A DNA stretch of 64,000 bases from Rummeliibacillus sp044763875 (GCF_044763875.1 NZ_JBIWGZ010000008.1:117427-181426); one strand, 5' to 3'; shown: positions 1 to 8,562, counted from the first letter of the stretch. Numbers and translations are program-made. The notes: generated by a model from the sequence alone, not told the origin.

Positions 1-402
1 TTCTTTTACTAATGCTTTTACACCGCTTTTTGTATCGTCTGTCATTTTGCCACGTGCAAATGTTTCATAACAATACGTACAACGGAAATTACATTGCTCT
101 GTTGTCATAAGAATAAGGTGCAACATATCTGTACGGTGCATAGATTGGTGCAGATATTCTGCTCTTTTCATCTCATCTACATTTCCAGGAACAATAAACC
201 CATTATCAAATAAAGCTTTTTTTACATCACTATCTAATGCAGCTGCCCCCGTTCTTTTTAAAGAACCCATGACTTCTGCTTTTTCTTCTTCTGAAAAATC
301 AACAATGGCGCCTGTATAACTATTGTATAAAATGACGCCGCCATCATCCGTTTTAGATAAGGCGTTAAACTTTGATGGAACATAATTATTTTTATTCTCC
401 AA
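1..402 (-). CDS. Radical SAM/SPASM-type enzyme, N-terminal part (cut by window edge)
   Basis: The reading frame runs off the left edge, so only the first 134 residues are visible. It has the radical SAM signature CNFRCTYC, with cysteines at about residues 104, 108 and 111 that would hold the [4Fe-4S] cluster for S-adenosylmethionine cleavage. The roughly 100 residues before the cluster resemble the leader-binding or extra N-terminal region of SPASM-type peptide or sulfatase maturases. I chose a TTG start at 402 because a good ribosome site (AAGGGAGG, 413-420) sits 9 bases upstream and the nearby ATG at 409 hits a stop after five codons. The substrate cannot be told, because the C-terminal SPASM region and any downstream partner lie outside the window. 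The radical SAM call is firm; the subfamily is inference. Confidence 0.8.
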   Translation of the reverse strand, partial: MENKNNYVPSKFNALSKTDDGGVILYNSYTGAIVDFSEEEKAEVMGSLKRTGAAALDSDVKKALFDNGFIVPGNVDEMKRAEYLHQSMHRTDMLHLILMTTEQCNFRCTYCYETFARGKMTDDTKSGVKALVKE

Positions 403-928
403 AATTCATAAACCTCCCTTTTAACTCATTTCTATTCTTTTATTTTCATTTCTATTCCCAACAATCATCATATTATATTTCTTCTAAAAAAATATAATAT
501 CAATATAGCAATCTTAAAACGTTCAATTTTGAAATTGTAACTGATCTCTAGTTGTATTTAATAAAAATGAACAGTATATGTAGAAACGACTCTTAAAAAT
601 AGTTGAACCAATTTATAATACCATAATCTAAAAATAAATCGCAAGGTCACATGGTCTTGTGATAAATAACACAAGGAACCCATTTTATAAAACATTAGAA
701 ATTATACCTGAGGCTTTGTCGATAAGTATATATAATATAGAAAACATGCAAAAACTTACGGCTATTACTACTGGTTTGTTTCGTTTTTATTAAAATTTCA
801 TCTTGGGTTCAGCCATTGCTCCAGCTAAATCATCGATTAATCTCGCCCTCTTGTATTTAACCCTATTACACTTCATAATCATCCATTTAATAGATGATAC
901 ACTATTTCTAAATCTTTCACTTAAATCA

Positions 929-957
929 TTGCAATTCTCTAAAAAAAATGATACTAT
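929..957 (+). promoter_or_regulatory. Candidate sigma-A promoter for the riboswitch-dapA transcript
   Basis: TTGCAA (929-934) and TACTAT (952-957) are separated by 17 bases, about 45 bases before the aptamer. The rest of 421-1003 is AT-rich spacer between the divergent radical SAM gene and dapA; I see no convincing gene in it. Confidence 0.4.
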
Positions 958-1003
958 CAAATTAATTAAATATTCACTTATTTCAATTTTTATTTGAAGT
1001 AAG

Positions 1004-1170
1004 GATAGAGGAGCAAAAACCATCAGTACACAATTAGAGGATAATGAGATCCGTTGATGATTGTGAAAAGGGGGATTTGCCGAAGTGGAGAGAATCTCAT
1101 TTTCTCGAAGCTGGTTCTGGTGTTGAATAAATACAGAACTGTCATGTAGGAGACTATATGGAGGGCTATC
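1004..1170 (+). promoter_or_regulatory. Lysine riboswitch (L box) upstream of dapA
   Basis: The region carries the conserved landmarks of the lysine aptamer in order: GATAGAGG at the 5' side of P1 (1004), GCCGAAG after an AAAGGGG stretch (about 1065-1085), an arm with CTGGTTCTG and the conserved ACTGTCA (about 1136-1144), then GGAGGGCTATC closing P1 (1160-1170). GATAG at 1004-1008 can pair with CTATC at 1166-1170. It lies directly before a terminator and the lysine-pathway gene dapA, so lysine binding is expected to end transcription before dapA. Confidence 0.88.
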
Positions 1171-1199
1171 ATACGCACAGAAATGATACTGTTTCTACT

Positions 1200-1229
1200 G
1201 CAACAACGTAGCCTCGTTGTTGCTTTTTT
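1200..1229 (+). terminator. Riboswitch-controlled terminator
   Basis: GCAACAACG pairs with CGTTGTTGC (1200-1223), followed by six T. It lies 30 bases after the lysine aptamer and about 70 bases before dapA, as expected for the expression platform. Confidence 0.85.
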
Positions 1230-1299
1230 GCGTTATCTTACTAATTGCCCTTCTCCCTCTATTTTATTTATATAAAATAATTAAGGATGTGGAGAAGTA

Positions 1300-2193
1300 A
1301 TGAATCTTGGACAAATTTTAACTGCTATGGTGACACCATTTGATCAGAATGGAGAAATTGATTTTCCAGCTACAAAAAACTTAATAAATTATTTAATCGC
1401 TAACGGAACAGACGGTATCGTAGTTGCTGGAACAACTGGGGAATCCCCTACGTTAGCAACAGAAGAAAAAGTAGAATTATTTAAATTTGTAGTAGAAGTT
1501 GCGGATGGAAGAGTTCCTGTTGTTGCAGGTACTGGATCTAATAATACAAAAGCTTCAATCGAATTGACAAAACTAGCGGAAAACGCTGGAGTAGATGCAA
1601 TTATGCTTGTTGTTCCTTACTATAACAAACCATCACAAGAAGGACTATATCAACACTTTAAAACAATCGCTGAAGCAACAACACTTCCAATTGTACTTTA
1701 CAATATACCAGGTCGAAGCGTAATCAACATGTCTGTAGAAACCATCGTTCGTCTTGCACAAATTCCGAACATCACTGCTATTAAAGACGCAAGCGGTAAT
1801 TTAGATGCTATGGCCAAAACGATTAGCCAAACACCTGAGAATTTTTCAGTATACACTGGTGAAGATAATTTAACATTACCTGCATTATCAATTGGTGCTA
1901 CTGGAGTAATTTCCGTTGCATCCCACATTATTGGGAACGAAATGCAAGCGATGATTGCCAAATTCAAAAATGGCAACACGCGAGAAGCTGCTCAAGATCA
2001 TCGTCGATTACTTCCAATTTTCAATGGACTATTCGCTGCACCAAACCCATCACCTGTCAAAGCAGCATTAAATCTAAAAGGTATTCCTGTCGGTGGAGTT
2101 CGCTTACCGATTATTCCTTTAAACGATAAAGAAATAAGTGAATTACAAGAAGTATTGCAAGTAGTGAATGAAAATAAAGAAGTTGTTTTATAA
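1300..2193 (+). CDS. dapA: 4-hydroxy-tetrahydrodipicolinate synthase
   Basis: Condenses pyruvate with aspartate semialdehyde, the first committed step to diaminopimelate, lysine and dipicolinate, in the cytosol. The 297-residue length is typical. Visible active-site elements are the GTTGESPT loop (Thr45-Thr46), Tyr134 and Arg139 in LYNIPGRS, and the Schiff-base lysine Lys162 in IKDASG. A GGAG ribosome site precedes the ATG. The gene stands alone behind a lysine riboswitch rather than in an asd-dapG-dapA operon, so it may be a lysine-controlled paralogue; B. subtilis keeps dapA with asd and dapG. That last point is inference. Confidence 0.95.
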   Translation: MNLGQILTAMVTPFDQNGEIDFPATKNLINYLIANGTDGIVVAGTTGESPTLATEEKVELFKFVVEVADGRVPVVAGTGSNNTKASIELTKLAENAGVDAIMLVVPYYNKPSQEGLYQHFKTIAEATTLPIVLYNIPGRSVINMSVETIVRLAQIPNITAIKDASGNLDAMAKTISQTPENFSVYTGEDNLTLPALSIGATGVISVASHIIGNEMQAMIAKFKNGNTREAAQDHRRLLPIFNGLFAAPNPSPVKAALNLKGIPVGGVRLPIIPLNDKEISELQEVLQVVNENKEVVL

Positions 2194-2244
2194 AAATTCT
2201 ATTGAATCATCTGCGCGATAAATACATTTCTATAGAAAATACTC

Positions 2245-2283
2245 ATTCTCCGTGCATTTATCATTACTGCACGGGGAATTTTC
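2245..2283 (+). terminator. Terminator after dapA
   Basis: A 12-bp stem (ATTCTCCGTGCA with TGCACGGGGAAT, one wobble pair) is followed by a short T-rich run about 50 bases after the dapA stop. Confidence 0.7.
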
Positions 2284-2316
2284 ACTTACCTTTTTCATCA
2301 CACCAAACATAAATAA

Positions 2317-2334
2317 CCCAGTCCTTAGACTGGG
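2317..2334 (-). terminator. Weak hairpin downstream of the chemoreceptor gene
   Basis: CCCAGTC and GACTGGG form a 7-bp stem with a short loop. On the minus strand it is followed by TTATTTATG, a poor T tract, about 70 bases after the chemoreceptor stop. Confidence 0.4.
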
Positions 2335-2402
2335 CATTAGTATATCATTAACATCATCAAGAGTTTTAACCACTGTGTGAACGATTAGTCAACACAATTA
2401 AA

Positions 2403-4058
2403 TTATACTTTAAAGTTACTTAGAATATTTTCCAACTCCTTCGCTAAATTATTTAAAGCAAGAGCCTCATCTGAAACATTATCCATTGATGCTTGTTGCT
2501 CCTCTGTAACAGCTGAAATATGTTGCATTGTTCCAGCGAATTGACCTGAAATTGAAGATATTTCCTCCATACGATTAACCATATTTTCAGTTTTTATACT
2601 AACGTCATTTACAATAGAAGAAACATCATTTGTTTCATGTGTGGCATTCCTCACAGCTTTTACAATATCCCCGAATGACTCTTCTGTTTGATCTACCATT
2701 ATAATTCCTTCTTTTAATACTTGTAATCCTTGATTCATCGATAGAGCAACTTCATCTGTTTCTTTTCTTATCTTATCGGTTATTTCTTTTATTTGCAGGA
2801 CTGCTTGCTCTGACTGATCTGATAGTTTTCTGACCTCTTGTGCAACAACAGCGAATCCCTTTCCATGTTCACCTGCACGTGCCGCTTCAATCGATGCATT
2901 TAATGATAAAAGATTAGTTAGGGTAGATATTTCACTTATTAAATTTAGAATTTGATCGATATCCTTTGATTTTAACTGTAATGATTCAAGCTTTGCTGCT
3001 GTGTTTTCAACGGTTTTTTCAACTAGAGATATTTGTTTAACCGTATTATTAACTAGTTTATTTCCTGAATCTGCTATTCCAAGAGCCTTATTCACTGAAT
3101 TTTCGACACTATGAATGCATTGGCCTGCATGATTCATTTCTACTGAGATATCAGAAACCTGTCCGGAAGCTAATGTAGCAGATTCTACTTGCACTTCTGT
3201 CCCACCTGCTACTTCTTCAATTGCCATTGATATTTGTTCTATAGCCTGCCTAGATTCTGAAGATGTTATTTTTAGTCTGTCAGATGATTGAGTTACCTGC
3301 TTCGCACTCAATTCTAAATGAGTCATTAAAGACTGAAGACGATCTACCATTTGGTTAAAACCAACAGATAATGAATAGATTTCCTTACTAGATTGACCAA
3401 TTTTTATTCTTGTTTGAAAATCACCTTCAGAAACTTTATCCATTAATCTTTTTAAAGAATGAACTGGTTTTGTCACTTTACTAATCATAATAAATCCTAT
3501 TATGCTTGCTAATAGGACAGTAAGAAAAGTAATACCAATCAATAAATTCCGATAATTGTATACAGGTTTTAAATACTCTTCGTCGTTTAATGCAATTACA
3601 TATACCGATTCATCTAGTTCCATTTGAAAAGCCAGAGCATAAGTTACCCCGTTATAATGTACAATTCCATTTTTTTGTTGGTAAAGTTTTTTGATGAATT
3701 CATTTGGAATTTTCGGAATATTGTTCTTGAATTCATTAAATGGCACTACCTTTCCTTCCTTTGCTATTTTAAATTGCATGGGTGTTAATTCTGATGATTT
3801 AAAGCTATTTTTAGTTTGAGTTAATGCATAGGATAATTTACGATCAAACTGTTCTTTGGTAGTCGTAGATTTTAACATTGTGATTTTTTGATTTATAACT
3901 TCGGCAGAAGAGAGCATTTGCTGTTCAACAGAATGAATAATTACTTTCTTATTTTTATCATAACTTACATATGCAATAATGGCAGAGGATAAAATGATAA
4001 TTAAAATAATTGGAGCCATCAACATTGTTCGAAAGCTTACATTATGTTTTCTTGACAT
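2403..4058 (-). CDS. Methyl-accepting chemotaxis protein
   Basis: A transmembrane chemoreceptor that signals to CheA/CheW. The order is: short cytoplasmic head, first membrane helix (about residues 12-33), an extracellular sensor domain of about 135 residues, a second membrane helix (about 171-193), a HAMP linker (about 194-247), then a long coiled-coil signalling domain. The conserved hairpin tip (SLNASIEAARAGEHGKGFAV, near residue 380) is present. The 551-residue length is usual for a Bacillus-type receptor. A ribosome site (AGAGGGA) precedes the ATG. The gene follows pstA on the same strand after a 260-base gap, so it could sense phosphate stress, but nothing in the sensor domain identifies a ligand. 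Confidence 0.93.
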   Translation of the reverse strand: MSRKHNVSFRTMLMAPIILIIILSSAIIAYVSYDKNKKVIIHSVEQQMLSSAEVINQKITMLKSTTTKEQFDRKLSYALTQTKNSFKSSELTPMQFKIAKEGKVVPFNEFKNNIPKIPNEFIKKLYQQKNGIVHYNGVTYALAFQMELDESVYVIALNDEEYLKPVYNYRNLLIGITFLTVLLASIIGFIMISKVTKPVHSLKRLMDKVSEGDFQTRIKIGQSSKEIYSLSVGFNQMVDRLQSLMTHLELSAKQVTQSSDRLKITSSESRQAIEQISMAIEEVAGGTEVQVESATLASGQVSDISVEMNHAGQCIHSVENSVNKALGIADSGNKLVNNTVKQISLVEKTVENTAAKLESLQLKSKDIDQILNLISEISTLTNLLSLNASIEAARAGEHGKGFAVVAQEVRKLSDQSEQAVLQIKEITDKIRKETDEVALSMNQGLQVLKEGIIMVDQTEESFGDIVKAVRNATHETNDVSSIVNDVSIKTENMVNRMEEISSISGQFAGTMQHISAVTEEQQASMDNVSDEALALNNLAKELENILSNFKV

Positions 4059-4318
4059 GGATTCAATTCCCTCTTTTATTAGTCAATTTCATTTCATTAT
4101 TAAATATCCCTAGTTACTAATAGGATCAAACAGAAAAGTATTTAGGAAATGTCAATTTCCTCTTACTCATTATTCATCTTGAAAACTTTTATATGTAATT
4201 TTAAATGTTTCAAATACCAACATTAAATGTAGACTTAAAATTAGACTACTTTACAACCGAAGAATTCGGGAGTACAGCAGTCTAGTATAATGTGTTTTAT
4301 ATTTGTATCTTAGGTCAA

Positions 4319-5257
4319 TTAACTTACTAGTTTACTTTTTACTTTTTTCTGTTTTCCACCTACAGAACCCTTAAAGTGTTTATCCAAGGCTTTAGCAATT
4401 AAACGTGCTGCTATATTAAATACGAAAACCATAATAATTAATATTGCTGCTGATTTTGTTGCGATTTCACGAGCATCAGGAACAATACCTTCAGAATTTA
4501 ATTTCCAAATATGCACGGCTAAAGTTTCAGCAGGTCTAAATATATTAAAAGGATTAACAGGGCTATTAAGATCAGCCGCAGTATTTAGTGTTGGTGTTGT
4601 TAAGCCAGCAGTGTAAATAAGTGCTGCTGCTTCACCAAATACTCTACCGGCAGTTAAAATGACACCAGTAACAATCTCTTGAATTGCAGTTGGAATTGAT
4701 ACTCTAATGATGGTTTGCCACTTAGTTGCACCTAATCCAAGACTTGCTTCCTTAACGCTTGATGGAACTGAACTAATAGCCATTTCACATATTCTCGTTA
4801 AGTTTGGAAGATTTAAAATCGTGAGAACTAACGCACCTCCGATTAGTGTATATCCCCAATTTGCATATGTTACAAATACTAGCAAACCAAAAAGACCCAC
4901 GACAATAGATGGTAGTGACGCCATTGTTTCAATACAAAGTCGAATAAAGTTTAGAAATTTACCTTTTTTCGCATATTCAGCTAGATAGATCCCAGCACCT
5001 AATCCTAATGGAACAGATATGATTAAAGCTATGATTAATAAATAGAAGGAATTGAATAACTGTGGCCCAATCCCCCCGCCAGCCATTATGTTACTTGGGC
5101 GTCCAAAAAGGAAATCTGGTTCCCAAAATCCCCAACCCATTGTGATAATTTTTTCAGCTATAAACACTAATAGCGCTATGACTAAAATAGCTATTGCATA
5201 AAAGATAGCTGTCCAGATATTGTTTACTATTCGTGCTTGATTGTTTTTATTGTGCAT
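4319..5257 (-). CDS. pstA: Phosphate ABC transporter permease PstA
   Basis: Integral membrane subunit of the high-affinity phosphate importer. It has several hydrophobic helices and the ABC-permease EAA-type loop (EASLGLGATKWQTI) that docks on the ATPase. I start it at ATG 5257, because AAAGGGG sits 8 bases upstream. A TTG at 5278 is also in frame but would overlap pstC more and has no clear ribosome site. The start lies inside the end of pstC, indicating translational coupling. The usual next genes pstB (ATPase) and phoU are missing; the following same-strand gene is a chemoreceptor. Confidence 0.92.
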   Translation of the reverse strand: MHNKNNQARIVNNIWTAIFYAIAILVIALLVFIAEKIITMGWGFWEPDFLFGRPSNIMAGGGIGPQLFNSFYLLIIALIISVPLGLGAGIYLAEYAKKGKFLNFIRLCIETMASLPSIVVGLFGLLVFVTYANWGYTLIGGALVLTILNLPNLTRICEMAISSVPSSVKEASLGLGATKWQTIIRVSIPTAIQEIVTGVILTAGRVFGEAAALIYTAGLTTPTLNTAADLNSPVNPFNIFRPAETLAVHIWKLNSEGIVPDAREIATKSAAILIIMVFVFNIAARLIAKALDKHFKGSVGGKQKKVKSKLVS

Positions 5258-6149
5258 TTTGTATACCCCTTTTACCAATCATTCTAATGATTAAAATAAA
5301 TAAGAATGAAATGATCAATAAGATCATTGCTAAGCTCCAAAGAGCATCATTCCACGCGGTACCATTTAGGGTATTAGACATGTCCATAGTAAGTATACCT
5401 GTTAAAGTGGAGGTTGGACTATACAAACCATCCGGTAATTTGACTGTGTTACCAATAACCATTTGGACTGCCAATGCTTCACCAAATGCTCTGGCTAATC
5501 CTAATACCACGGCAGTTAAAATACCATTTTTTGCTGCTGGGATGATAATACGTCTTATTGCTTGCCAACGAGTAGAGCCTAGTCCATAAGATGCTTCCAA
5601 AAAGTCAAATGGGACTCCTTTAACGGCGTCATCAGCAATACTAGCTATTGTAGGTAGAATCATAACACTTAAAACGATAATCCCTGCTAGTAAACTAAAG
5701 CCTACTCCGCCCATTTGATTCCGTAAAAGTGGGACAAGGATTGTAACTCCCAGAAATCCATATACAACTGAGGGAATTCCTAAAAATAATTCAAGAACAG
5801 GTTTTACAAAAGTAGATCCAAACTTTGGAGAAATATAATTATTGAAGATAGCAATCCCGATTGCAATTGGTGTACTAATAATCGCTGCACCAAATGACAC
5901 CAGAGTTGAACCTACGATAAAAATCAAAGCACCGTACGATTTTTTCTCTGGATCATTTGGGCTCCAATTCGTGGATGTAAGCATCTCCCAGAATGAAATA
6001 TTACCATTTAAGAAAGACTGAAGACCCTTCCCACAAATGAAAGCAATAATTGAGATAGTTGCAACAACAATTAGCAATCCACAAATAGTTACAATGGTTT
6101 TGCCGATGTACTCACTTACAAAATAATTTATAGATTTTTGCCCCTTCAT
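5247..6149 (-). CDS. pstC: Phosphate ABC transporter permease PstC
   Basis: Partner permease of PstA, 300 residues with about six membrane helices. It has the coupling loop EASYGLGSTRWQAI near residue 190 and the conserved ARAFGEALAVQMV stretch after it. A good ribosome site (AAGGTGG) precedes the ATG. It lies 268 bases downstream of pstS, separated by a structured repeat and a terminator-like hairpin, an arrangement that would let the binding protein be made in excess over the membrane subunits. It overlaps pstA by 11 bases. Confidence 0.94.
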   Translation of the reverse strand: MKGQKSINYFVSEYIGKTIVTICGLLIVVATISIIAFICGKGLQSFLNGNISFWEMLTSTNWSPNDPEKKSYGALIFIVGSTLVSFGAAIISTPIAIGIAIFNNYISPKFGSTFVKPVLELFLGIPSVVYGFLGVTILVPLLRNQMGGVGFSLLAGIIVLSVMILPTIASIADDAVKGVPFDFLEASYGLGSTRWQAIRRIIIPAAKNGILTAVVLGLARAFGEALAVQMVIGNTVKLPDGLYSPTSTLTGILTMDMSNTLNGTAWNDALWSLAMILLIISFLFILIIRMIGKRGIQNAQ

Positions 6150-6173
6150 CTTATTACCACCTTACAGACGAAT

Positions 6174-6203
6174 AAAAGGAAAAGGCTGGCCAGTAGCCAG
6201 CCT
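6174..6203 (-). terminator. Intraoperonic terminator between pstS and pstC
   Basis: On the minus strand AGGCTGGC and GCCAGCCT form an 8-bp GC-rich stem followed by a T-rich run (TTTTCCTTTT). Partial termination here would lower pstCA expression relative to pstS. Confidence 0.7.
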
Positions 6204-6229
6204 CATCTTTTCATTCATTATTATTTTAT

Positions 6230-6412
6230 CCCGTATTAACGGACAGTAAGACTCCATGATAAGTAGATGGGAACTGCCCGTAAAAGCCCGATTGGTTCGG
6301 TCCAACAGGATGTTGGACACTCAGTTGTTGCCACAGGACGTGGCGAAATTAAACTGAGTTCTTCTTTCAGTGGGGATAAGCCCCCACTGATGGAAGTTTC
6401 ACTTTTTTTGAT
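6230..6412 (-). repeat. Structured intergenic repeat, copy A (pstS-pstC gap)
   Basis: The gap holds several nested palindromes: TCAGTGGGG with CCCCACTGA (about 6366-6393), GTCCAACA with TGTTGGAC (6299-6318), and GCCACAGGACGTGGC (6331-6345). Read on the minus strand, many blocks recur in the same order at 61952-62100 on the plus strand: GAAACTTC, CAGTGGGG, TCCAACAT, TGAGTGT, CCAATC, TTTTA and CATTCCGTTAAT-like ends. This is therefore a dispersed element rather than ordinary spacer. Function unknown; here it would be transcribed as part of the pst mRNA. Confidence 0.65.
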
Positions 6413-6417
6413 ACTAA

Positions 6418-7317
6418 TTATTTTAAGTCTGACATTGGGATATAACCCATTTTCTTCACTGTGTCCGCAAAATCATCACCTGATACATAGTCGATAAACC
6501 CTTTAACAGCATCTTTAGGTTCACCATTTGTAATCATATATTCATATGACCAGAATGGATATTTTTTAGCTACGATATTTTCAGTAGTTGGTTCAACATT
6601 ATTAATATTTAATACTTTTAAAGCATCCTTTTTATCTCCAACTAAATAAGACATAGCAAGATAGCTAATAGAACCTGGTGTTGAGTTAACTGATTGTTCA
6701 ACAGCGCCATTTGAATCTTGTGCTGTTCCAAGGCTATCATCGATTTTAGCGTCTTTCATAAGTGTAGATTCGAATGTTGCACGTGTACCAGAAGATGCTG
6801 GACGATTAATGACATTAATTTTTTCATCATTCCCTCCAACTTCTTTCCAGTTTTTCACTTTCCCTGAGTAAATGTCTTGAATTTGTTTCTCAGTTAAAGA
6901 ATCAACTTTAACATCTTTATTTACTACCATGGCAAAAGCAATACCTGCTACTTTTGTATCAACAAGCTTGTCCGCCATAGATTTATCTTCTAATTTATCT
7001 GCTGAAGGAACATCAGAGTTACCAATATTAACAGCACCAGAAGCTACTTGGTTTACACCAGTACCACTTCCCCCACCTTGTACAGTAACTGTAAGATCTG
7101 GGTTAGTACCTTGAATTTCATTTGCAGCTTCTTCAGCTAGGGGTTGAAGAGCAGTTGATCCAGCAGCTGTTACTGATCCAGACAATGTCGCCTCTGTTTT
7201 CTTTGAAGTATCAGAACCGCTAGTTTTATCACTACTAGTTTGAGCATTTCCACAACCAGCTAAAACACCTGCTAAAATTAAACCAACCATTGACACTTTT
7301 AAACCTGAAAATTTCAC
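6418..7317 (-). CDS. pstS: Phosphate-binding lipoprotein PstS
   Basis: Extracellular substrate-binding protein of the Pst importer. It has a lipoprotein signal peptide ending in LAGC, with the lipidated cysteine at residue 22, followed by a Ser/Thr/Lys-rich linker. Phosphate-pocket motifs are clear: AGSTALQPL near residue 52, GGGSGTGVNQV near 82, and NRPASSGTRATFE near 170. The 299-residue length is usual. It is first in the operon, with a ribosome site (GGAGG-type) before the ATG. A TTTACA direct repeat about 200 bases upstream is a possible PhoP site. Confidence 0.96.
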   Translation of the reverse strand: MKFSGLKVSMVGLILAGVLAGCGNAQTSSDKTSGSDTSKKTEATLSGSVTAAGSTALQPLAEEAANEIQGTNPDLTVTVQGGGSGTGVNQVASGAVNIGNSDVPSADKLEDKSMADKLVDTKVAGIAFAMVVNKDVKVDSLTEKQIQDIYSGKVKNWKEVGGNDEKINVINRPASSGTRATFESTLMKDAKIDDSLGTAQDSNGAVEQSVNSTPGSISYLAMSYLVGDKKDALKVLNINNVEPTTENIVAKKYPFWSYEYMITNGEPKDAVKGFIDYVSGDDFADTVKKMGYIPMSDLK

Positions 7318-7519
7318 TTTCTTTTCCTCCCTTTATCAGTCCATCTTTTTTCTCTTCACTTCAACTTACAACTTAATAATAAAGGTCAATTGTTATCCTA
7401 CTGTGTATGCAATATTAATTTAAAGTAAATGTATTTAATAAAATGTAAATGGTATTTTTTACTTTTACAAAAAACGCTAGTAAGCCCCAACGCTTTTCGC
7501 TATTTTCTTTGTAAAGGTA

Positions 7520-7536
7520 TTTACATTCTATTTACA
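7520..7536. promoter_or_regulatory. Candidate PhoP box upstream of pstS
   Basis: Two TTTACA hexamers start 11 bases apart (7520 and 7531) on the plus strand, matching the TT(A/T)ACA repeat spacing known for PhoP in Bacillus. More TTTAC and GTAAA blocks occur at 7425-7460. The distance to pstS is longer than usual, so the assignment is tentative. Confidence 0.35.
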
Positions 7537-7759
7537 TTAATAGAATTGTACACACGGGTATTGGATTTTTATTATTCTTAACGATTAAAGAAAACACCAG
7601 CTAATAACGTTAAAAACTGTGAGTAGCAATCGTTTCCTACTATTCTTTATTAAGTGTTCTTTGAACTACCCTGTTTCATAAGTGAATAAGGTAAAGAATC
7701 ACATTTTTCAAATGAGAGAATACAATGTTGGAAGAAGCCTAAGTAAAGGAATGAGACAT

Positions 7760-8374
7760 ATGTATAATTCGTGTTCATGTCCATATTGCGTTTCCCAAAC
7801 AATGCAACATGGCAGTAATATGTACAATGATTATGGTTTGTCCCCATATCCGTACTTTACTACACCGTATCATCCGCAATTTTCAGGTCAGTTTGCTACA
7901 CAAGATATGAATTATGGATCAAGGGTTAATTTTTCGCAATTCAAAAACGATGATGGTTCAATTGTTTTAAAGGATTATGGTCCAAAGCCCTTTGTAGTTA
8001 ATATTGAGAAAGCTACTTTGCAAAATAATTCCTATCGTACCGCTTTATGGACGGGGAATCATTTACAACTTACTTTGATGAGTATCGATGTTGGAGATGA
8101 CATAGGTTTGGAGGTACACCCAAATCTAGATCAATTCTTACGTATTGAAGAGGGTCAAGGTATTATGAAAATGGGGAATAGTAAAAATAATTTATATTAC
8201 CAAAGAAGAGTTAAGGATGGTTTTGCGATCTTCGTACCTGCTGGTACATGGCACGATTTAATCAATACGGGGAATAAACCGATTAAATTGTATTCCATTT
8301 ATGCACCACCCAACCATCCACGTGGTACAATTCAACAAACTAAGGCAATTGCGCAAGCTGAGGAAAAGGACTGA
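7760..8374 (+). CDS. Cupin-domain protein with aromatic-rich N-terminus
   Basis: A single-domain cupin of about 204 residues. The first 45 residues are rich in Tyr, Pro, Asn and Cys and look flexible. The cupin motif 1 region (EVHPNLDQFLRIEEGQG) keeps one metal-binding His but has Asn where the second His usually lies. Motif 2 (PAGTWHDLINTGN) is normal. I start at ATG 7760 because AAAGGA (7745-7750) sits 9 bases upstream; longer in-frame GTG or ATG starts lack a ribosome site. Related cupins occur in spore-formers, and the Tyr-rich head recalls coat-associated proteins, but substrate and function are not evident. Confidence 0.8.
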   Translation: MYNSCSCPYCVSQTMQHGSNMYNDYGLSPYPYFTTPYHPQFSGQFATQDMNYGSRVNFSQFKNDDGSIVLKDYGPKPFVVNIEKATLQNNSYRTALWTGNHLQLTLMSIDVGDDIGLEVHPNLDQFLRIEEGQGIMKMGNSKNNLYYQRRVKDGFAIFVPAGTWHDLINTGNKPIKLYSIYAPPNHPRGTIQQTKAIAQAEEKD

Positions 8375-8523
8375 TTTTTGTTTTAAAAAGAACTTTAATT
8401 GCAAAAGGATTAGGTATCTTATAAAGAAATTAGGATCTTCTCTTTACTTAACAATGCCAATATCCTTATCAAAAATTCTAGTTCACTAGCCTGACCTCCA
8501 AATAAAAAGTCGACATCAAAAGA

Positions 8524-8562
8524 TAAGGACCTCCAATATAGATGGAAGTCCTTTCTTTTTTT
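8524..8562 (+). terminator. Terminator after the cupin gene (probably bidirectional)
   Basis: An 11-bp stem with one mismatch (AAGGACCTCCA with TGGAAGTCCTT) is followed by a long T run. The reverse strand also has a T-rich tail and could end the convergent oxidoreductase gene. Confidence 0.8.

Noticed and set aside
803..997. Plus-strand 64-codon frame before the riboswitch
   Set aside because: No ribosome site, hydrophobic by AT bias, and it overlaps the likely promoter.
790..1023. Minus-strand 77-codon frame between the radical SAM gene and dapA
   Set aside because: It starts within the lysine riboswitch region, has no ribosome site and no recognised homology. The basic C-terminal part looks protein-like, so it might be a fossil, but the evidence is too weak.
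6267..6497. Plus-strand 76-codon frame in the pstS-pstC gap
   Set aside because: Arises from the structured repeat, overlaps pstS antisense, and lacks a ribosome site.
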